From assembly GCF_964340395.1 (NCBI RefSeq), contig NC_135552.1:10648194-10712193 (forward strand): a stretch of 64,000 nucleotides of DNA. Direction: 5' to 3'. Source of the DNA: Glandiceps talaboti (Eukaryota > Hemichordata > Enteropneusta > Spengelidae). Below the pieces are notes generated by a model. That model had not been told where the DNA came from, searched no databases, and saw only the letters and a program-made list of their open reading frames with translations. The position numbers and the translations under genes were made by a program. Each line of letters begins with the position of its first letter. The first letter of the stretch is position 1. Below are positions 12,901-21,900 of the stretch, one piece after another.

Positions 12901-15900
12901 ATTCAGTGAGGCTCGGGACGTCGTGTTGTACTATTGCAACTATATAACTTTATTTACATAATGTTGACATTTGCATATGATGGTGATGATGTCATTGTCA
13001 GAAAGATCTCATGTATTATTCACTAGATATTAATATACAGATCATATCACGATCATATACATTAATATAATGTTAATATGGTGTCATTTCCTGCAAGGTT
13101 TCCCACAATTCCTAGCAGAAGATCACAAAAATGGCACAACAGATGAAAGTGCAGTACGGCTTCTTACAACAACATTGAATAATTTACCAAGGTGCCATTT
13201 TATCACCCAAACATCAACTGTGAGTTGCTAGTAGTAATCGATATATGTGTACTCATGGCAGAAACAATCCTGACCGGACTTTTCCTTTTTGTATATTAAT
13301 TTTTCGCTATCATAAAATATGAGCGTTCCTTTCAAATTCTTTACACTTACCACTTCTGTGAATATTAGGTGTAGATAGTCGACTGACTGGTCCATTGGTT
13401 ACTGGGGTACTAGGACATTGCAGACTGATCATAGATGATAATCCTAGGCTGTACTGTAATAAAGGGACGCACACCTACAGAAGAAAGAACTCAAAAATTA
13501 GACGATATAGAAAAATGACAAAACGACTAAATATATGACACATAAAAATACTACTTAATATATTCCAATCAACATGCTTCATATTGTCAATTTCAACCTG
13601 TCATCTCCAGTACATGTCAATTTCAGCCATGCATGTTACCATAATATTCCTGTAAATTCGGCCAGATCTTAATAATTAAAATTTTTTGTGGTCAAATTAC
13701 CTGATTTATGAAAATTAATTTGCAATTTTTCCAGTCGAATTGCAAGATGTACAAAATATTGGCCACCTTGAATTAATGCTTTATACCTGACTATAGAGGG
13801 CACCATGAGATGATGTTGCAAGATTGAATCAGGGATTATTACGGTACCCACTGTTATTATTTTTCCCAACTTGTACTTTTTTTGTACAAACAAATACTCC
13901 CCTGGTCAAAAGAGAATTATTAATGTCAGACAAATCTCATTTGTGTATTACTTTGCAGGGACAATATTTACTCTAATCATTTTTTTTGTTTCGAAAAAGA
14001 AACCCACAATTTTTTGCCAGCATCTCATCAGCATCATTATGGGTGCCCGGTGTATACTACAACTATATAGAAAGGTCTAAAGTAATGACTTTACCTGGTC
14101 AAAATTATTGATTAGTTTAATGTCCAAAGCTTTGACGAGATGCCACCAGGCGTCTAATTTGGCTAGGGCTATTTGTTCCTGTTTGGCTGCTGTATTTTTG
14201 AATGGTTGAAGTAATAACTTGAGTCTTTTGTGATTGCATAGGATATCTGTAAAGACAACACAAACACTGATCAATATTGAAGAACCACATAACATAGCTA
14301 TAAATGTTACTTTACTCTTTTGATCAAAATAAAAGGGGAATGTCATTCAAGAAAATAAACTTTAAGGTATTTTCATAAACTTTAGGTTCTGGAGTCATTT
14401 CATGATGTTATGTCACCTATGTTGCGAAGCAATTTCAGAGAAACATCAGGTTGAATTTGTCTCTCATTTTGGGATTTTTGGTGTGGGCCACATTGCATCA
14501 TGGGAGTCAGTAGAAATACATATGCAATAGCTGAATGATGAATATTCATGACTCCTAAGTGTTTATTACCTTCAGCGAAAGCCAGTAATATTCATTGTTC
14601 ACCCATACTCAATTTGGTGTTTCTCTGATATTGAGTGTCAAGTAGGTGATGTAAAATCCTGAAACGACTCTCCAGAACCCAAAGTTTATGAAAATACCTT
14701 AATATCCTTAAAGGATGAACTTCTGATTTGATGCAGAAAACACAGGATACAATAATTATAATACAATACAATACAATACATCTTGAAAAAAGCTCATGGT
14801 GTGAAACTAATCAAAGCTTCATGCTGTTTTTGTCATGAATTTCTACTGCAGTATCCAATACGATTGAGACTTACCAAGATCAAGTGCAAAGTTATCAATC
14901 AAATGTTTCCAAGACTGATAGGCAGCACAGCGGACTTCAGGAATTGAACTTTTAAATCCTCGCTCAACAATGTTCAAAATACTGTTGATGAGACTACCAC
15001 CTTTATGTAAACCCTGCAATGAAATCACAAAATATACTTATTTTTAGTATTCCACTGATTTTTTATAATCCAAGATAGATAGACTTCGTCCTCCACAGTT
15101 CTTATTTAGTTGTTAATCTCCAACCATGACTTAGGTTTGTTTCATTATCTTTGTAACATGAAGAATTTTACTCTTAACACAAAATTCTGTAACACTACAG
15201 TTGATGAAACTACTGTGATGCTAGTCTGCATGTAAGCAGGGCAAGTTTCGGTATGATTTTAACACCATATACAAGCATTCTTTATGTATCTCATGTACTA
15301 CTAGCTTCTATACCTCAGATAAGATGTAGGATGGAATAACATGTGAAATTGCATGTAGAACAAGTTAAGGTTGGTTTCAGGAGACCTTCCCTTGGCACCC
15401 AAGTCAGGATGGTTTCGATATACCCCTTTTTTTGGTATCAAAGCAAGATGGATTTGATAGACCCCTTGTTGGTATTCCAGCTCACGATGGTTTCAGTAGA
15501 CCCCTTCTTGATATTCAAGTTGAATGGTTTTGAAAGACCCCTTGTTAGTAACCAAGTCAGAAGGTTTCAGGACACTGGGGTAGTTTTGACTGTATGATTA
15601 CAAAATATTCTAGCCATTCAAATATAGTTAGATAATCTAAAACGGCCGCTATATCAAAATAGTACATCATAGAATGTTTCTTACCTTTCCAAGTAAATCC
15701 ACAAAAAACTGCCAAATTTGTAAAACGTAGATTTCTTGTCTTGACTCAAACAATTTGGTCATTTCTTGAATGAAGAGACCTTTGAGATCAGGAACCAGTG
15801 TCTTCACTATTTCATGTCTGTGAGACACCAGTGCCTGGAATCCTAGTTTCATGGCCTGGACAGCCCTGTCTCTGATCTTGTGGGCGGAATGTAACAGCAT

Positions 15901-18900
15901 TGGATATACCAAGTTACCCCATCGCATTGCATGCACCTCCATACTGTCTGGCAACTGGTCCAGTAACCTGTGATTGATGTCAAATTTGGTCATTTTAAAT
16001 GAGTGGCATGAAATATAATTAATTTTTTTTATGTTCAGTGTATAAAGTTTTCAAACTTTGCAATGAGGCCCACAGCAAAAAACCCTGAATGAAGCAGGAC
16101 TTCAACGTGCTGTTCACTAAAATCGCACATAATCATAAAATGACCCTCAAGAACCCAAAGTTCATGAAAATGCGTCATTTTCTGGAGTGGCGTTCCCCTT
16201 TAGTTGTATTTATCATCATCATGGCCATCCCCTCCAACTTTGCTATTTCAAAAAACTTAATAATCTGAGGGTAAACGACCTCGGTGTCAATGGTTAGCTG
16301 CATACCAATGTGTGGTTGCATTCCACATCAAATTACAAATTGGCAAACTCGTAACTAACAGGAAATCATATATTAAACTGCCCCGGTGTCAGCATACACA
16401 TAACACTGCATTTTACATGTAGTTTTTTGACACATAGTTGGCATCCTTTCAATTGAGGATTTCCCTGAATAGACAGAAAGTGAGATGACATCACTTGCCA
16501 TGTAAGAGAGACAATCTCAAACACAATGGCTCTCTGAATAGGCAGAGAGTGAGAAGGCATCACTTATCATGCAGGAGAGACAATCTCAAACACAATGACA
16601 GGTTATCGATTCAGCACAATGCTAGGTTATTCACCTGGTCATAGCTGTAACATTACTGTTGATGCGGTGATGTATATACAGGACATCTACATTGAAACCA
16701 GACAGGAAATGAGTTGAATGAACTGACCAAAGATCAACCCCCTCTAAAGATAGGTTCTAATCTTGTCTGTTTGTGTTTTTTTTTATAGCCGGACACTCTT
16801 AACAAAACAACAGATTCCAGGCTTGGTGAAGCAGACTACTACATGCATCTACAGAAACTTCTACACTGGCGGTGAAAAGAGCTCAACTACTTATTGCATC
16901 TTTTGTTGGCTTTTTTACTATCATATTTTAAATCCTGATTTGGTGAAGCTGACACGCTAGACCTTGTGAGAGAAAGCAGGTAGGTTGGTCTTGTAACAAC
17001 TCATTGCATCACCATCGTACCATCACTGATATTGTGCATTTTTTTCAAATTCTGTTATTGAGGGCTTTCATTTTTTTAAAAATTATTTTGCTGGATTGAT
17101 GAAATAAGGGGGTCGGTTGGGTCATGAGAAACGGGGAAATAACTATGACAGCTCTTATAGAAAAATGGTGTTACTAACATTAGTAAAGATAAAGTATCTA
17201 ATCCAAGTACACAGTTCAGACAAAACCTAGTACATTCATGGTAAACATTGACATAACACATAAAAACCAGTACAAGTGACTCACCTGAGTATTACATTTA
17301 TTGCTTCATGTTCCACTGCCATAGATTGGTAGCCACCTTTCAGTAGTACATGTTCTACTGCACACAGTATACTATGAATCTATACAAATCAAAACAAATC
17401 ACAATGTATATAGTTCACACTGGAATTGTAAACCTTTTCTAGTGTTACGAAATGTATTATATATGTAACATGTGCACTGTTATGTGCAGATACTGCATAC
17501 TTGTATTCAAATGAACGTACAAGCATTCCATGACATACGCATGATCAAAACGCAATTACATTTTCATGCCATGCAATATGTAAATGATAATATGCAAATA
17601 AGTCATTCAATATGTGATATGCAAATAAGTCATTCAATATGTAAATGATCATGCAAATAAGCTATCTCTATTGATTATAATATTCCTTGACACACAACTC
17701 GAGTTCTTTCTTTGCTACATGACTGTTGTCTGCCTATCCTCAGGAAATACTCTCGATGATTACTGTTGTTCACCACTAGATGGCGATATCTCATTATTTA
17801 TTCCATTATGTAAATAGATGAATGCTTATGTAAATAGGCTATCTTTGTGCAAAAATTACCCATGACTTTCAACTACACCTACCTCACTTCTAACAATGTC
17901 TTCAGGGAAATTCTGCTTTGCGATACACCACAATGACCGTGTACACGTACTCTTGTCACTGGTTTTCAGTAATGTGTTACACAAACCTGGAATGAAACAA
18001 CGCTTTTCATTAGAAAGGAGAGCGTAATACCTTACTACACTGTTACCGTTCACTCCTGTGAGACCCACTCGTCTCCTCACACCACAATTAACAATCGATT
18101 TTACTGCATGGTTATCATCAGCAATTTGACTGATATGTTCTGATATTACGTGTCACTGGTAGGATCTACAAGATGTGTTTTGTGACAGTGATGGCTGCAG
18201 TGGGGATTATCAGATTCACAAAATAATGCAAAGTTAGATAATACAATGAGTCAAAGTAAAATATGACCCTCCCACAATTCCATTGTCTAGAAATATAGCC
18301 CTCCCCGAACCAATTTGTAAAATTTATGGCACAGAAGAGGTCAGTCGCAGACTGGGGCAAGGTTTCACGAGATGCGAGGCTGTTTACATTTTTTACTTAA
18401 TCATGATGCCTCCCCTGCCAGTGTAAAACAGCTCTTCTGCGTAAGATATGGTAATTTCTATGAATGTCAGAGAAGTTGCATGTAAAAAAAGTTGGAGAAA
18501 ATAAGGTTTTCATGGTGTTTACATGCAAGAAATGCAGCTACATGTACGACAACCTTGCCTCATTTTTGTTTTCTGTAAGTACAGAATCAGATACAATCAA
18601 CAACAAAATACAGTTTCCATATACATCTTGTCTTGTCTTACCTTTTAAAATTGATGTAGCATCCTTTGACAAAATTGCTCTGCAAGATAAAACCAAAATG
18701 TTTTTAAAAAACATACATGTGCGTCTGAAAATTCACACACATAGATGTCAAATGAAAGAATACATCGTCACACAGCATCTTGTTATGTGTAGTCTCCTTT
18801 CTTAGGACAGCATATAGATAGATCAATGATGAAGTCACAAGAAACTCTGTTCAACAACTCATTTTGGTAGTAAACTTCACTAAGTGTGAAGGGATTGTAC

Positions 18901-21900
18901 AGGGATCACAAAGGACTGAATAACTAACATGGCAAACTGCTGCCTAGTTGAGTTCCTATACGACACAAATTACGATTACATCCACTCTCTTGTATAGTCA
19001 AAGTCTTTAAAATAGCATAGAAATCTGTGCTACACGACAGCATTAATATAAATGTGATGTCATTGCGTCCTCCCACGTGATTTTAGAGGTGGAGTTTGAT
19101 TACGAACTAAATTCCTGTAATAGTTAAAACAGCTGTACTAATTGATTATTATTATTATTAATGAGTAATTGTCTGAAGGAAGTAACCAATTACAACTGTC
19201 TGTCAATTTGTGATAAATTACTACTGATATGCACCATTTACCCTTCCCCAGCATGGGGTTTAAGCTTTTACTATACAAGAGTGTGGATGGATGCAACCCT
19301 AATTCGTATTGTATAGGAACTTCTGCTTCTGCTATCCTTAGCCATAGAAACTTGATCATTGAAATTTCCTTTGTACAAATATTATAATACATTTCATGAT
19401 AGGGATACCAGGAAGTCTAGCTGCTAGACCATCATGCTTTATTTTGACCATTTGTTGCATTGCACCAAATACACACACCGAGGGTGCACATCAAGGACAC
19501 ACCAGAGGTATTGTCATCCTTGGCTTTTGTTCAACAACCTTTCAAGCTCAGATCTTACGTCTTGTTACAAGACTAGACCATAAGGGTGATCGTAGATGTA
19601 TTTTTCAAGAAAACCGAAAAGCAATACTAACTTTGATATATCAGGATGATGTAGACAGAATCCAAGTGCTTGAAGACAAGCTTGCGATAGCTCTGTGCTA
19701 TCATCCATCATGTCCCTCTGATAAACATTCACCAGAGTACCAGTTTTCTTGCAGATCTCCCGAGAAAATGCCTCTTTTTCATCATCACGGAGTCGACTGA
19801 AATATTAACAGCAACATATCAAATACATTGCATTGATAATATAGTTACATGTACATGTAGAGAATGCACGTAAACACCATTTTCGCAATCATGTGAATTC
19901 TTGCGAGACTTGCTGTAATGCAAAATCTGACTTTTAAAAGATGACGATCATTTCTAATTCTAGATATCCAAAATGAAAAATAACATATTACACGTACAAT
20001 ATGGTCTTATAAATTTATTAGCTATATTCATACATGCAAGACTTCTGTACTATAATCATTCTATGTCAATACACTTTTCTCCTTTGTTTGTATGTATTTT
20101 ATCACCTTCTCCAACCATGCACAACAATGTCTTGTGACGGACCAAAATTTGGTGTTTTAACTTCCTTGATCATTACTATACAGTAGCTTGCAAAGAAACA
20201 TTGTCTTTATCACTCTGACCCACGTCACAACATTTTGCCGTTCATTATAATAATAATAATAAATAAATAATAATAATAATGTTGAGTTTTATATAGTACT
20301 TTCCCACTCTGTGCTCAAAGTGCTTCACAATTATTACCCCTAATACGGATCTTTAGCGACACAACGGCCCTTTATACTTCCTCAACTCCCTGAGGAGCAC
20401 ACCATCCATTGCAGCCTTTTTTATCTGCATAGGATTAAAGCATTCACATTGCAACCTCTATCCTACCAGGTCCTCAATTATTATACAGGTGGGTTGACTG
20501 AGGCACAGTCATGGTTCAAATCTTGCCAAAGGACTTTAGCCATTCAGAAACAAATGGCAGCGACGTCGCTCAAACCCGCAACCTGCAGATTCAAAGCTGG
20601 CCACTCACACATTCACCAATCATGACTCCATTCATTACACAATTTAGAGTATATGGTCCATCAAATAATACATGAATTGAGATCTGAATATGAACAGAAA
20701 TGGACAAACGAAATACTCAAACTACTATATATGTCAAGACCTAAATTATTTTTCATACAATTTGAAAACACTACACACGTAAAAAGTACAGGTTGTATTT
20801 GTTTTCTCTACCAGTACGAGTACATGTTGTGGTGGATTTCATCCAGAAAACATCAAATTACAAAAAAAAAAAATATGTTCTTTTGATCTACATGTACAAA
20901 TCTATTTGACTTTCCAGACCAAAACTAGGTGAAAATAAGACTCAAGCTACTGACATTATAGTGTTTTCTTATTAGGGTAGCATTATATATTTCTAGGTTT
21001 CTCATCGTAACAGATGGGTCGGTCAGTTCATTTTCAGAACTATTAAAAAAATAAGTGTTTCTGTAGATGCTGGTGATACTTTTCAATTTGTATTTGTACT
21101 ATTAACAGTTTGAAAGACTTAGAAATGACAATTAACGTCAGATGGAACTATTTGTTTATTACAATCCCAAATTTCAGCAAAGAACGATAATTTTCATCCA
21201 GATACGTTCATGTATGGTTGCCATCTGGCAATCACTCAGTGACCTAAATTTTCTCAAAACCTGCAATACAATACAGGATGTCAATTTTTTTTTATTATTT
21301 CACTGCACCAAAGAAGTATAGGGTTGGTCAGGTCAGGTGAAATAAAACATGAATGTCTTTATGACGATCTCTTTTCATTGTATTGTATATAGTACAGTAT
21401 ATGGATTGAATTTCAGTTGTATAAATACACATCTGTTCACATGGCTTTGACAGAAGTCTATTTTCCGTTTTCATTATAACATAAACTATACATTTTTTTA
21501 AACAAAATTATCATCATTATATTTTAGTGTAAGTTTTTCATCATAAAGGGATTAAAAAAGACTGAATACAAAATCTTATTTTTCATTTGATTGACAAAAC
21601 TGTTATCAACAATCAACAAAGGCATTATATATACTGAAAAAAATATAACTGGGTTGTAAGTAATCTGTGTACATAAACTGCAGTGGAGTGAATGTAAATT
21701 CACTTCATCAGACCGTGTTGCAAATGTGTGTTTTAAAGTGGTCATATGGATGAAATTTTGGTATCTATTTTGGATTTGTATTTGATAAAACAGCTTCACT
21801 ATGTTTTTCTACTTGAAAAAATAATGTGAAATAACATATACCAAGTCCATGTTCGCAACTCAATAAACTGCAAAACATTAAACAATGTATAAAATATTTG

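Noticed and set aside
19396-19800. 134-codon plus-strand ORF
   Set aside because: Its right half is the antisense of RIF1 coding exon 2; the left half is intron.
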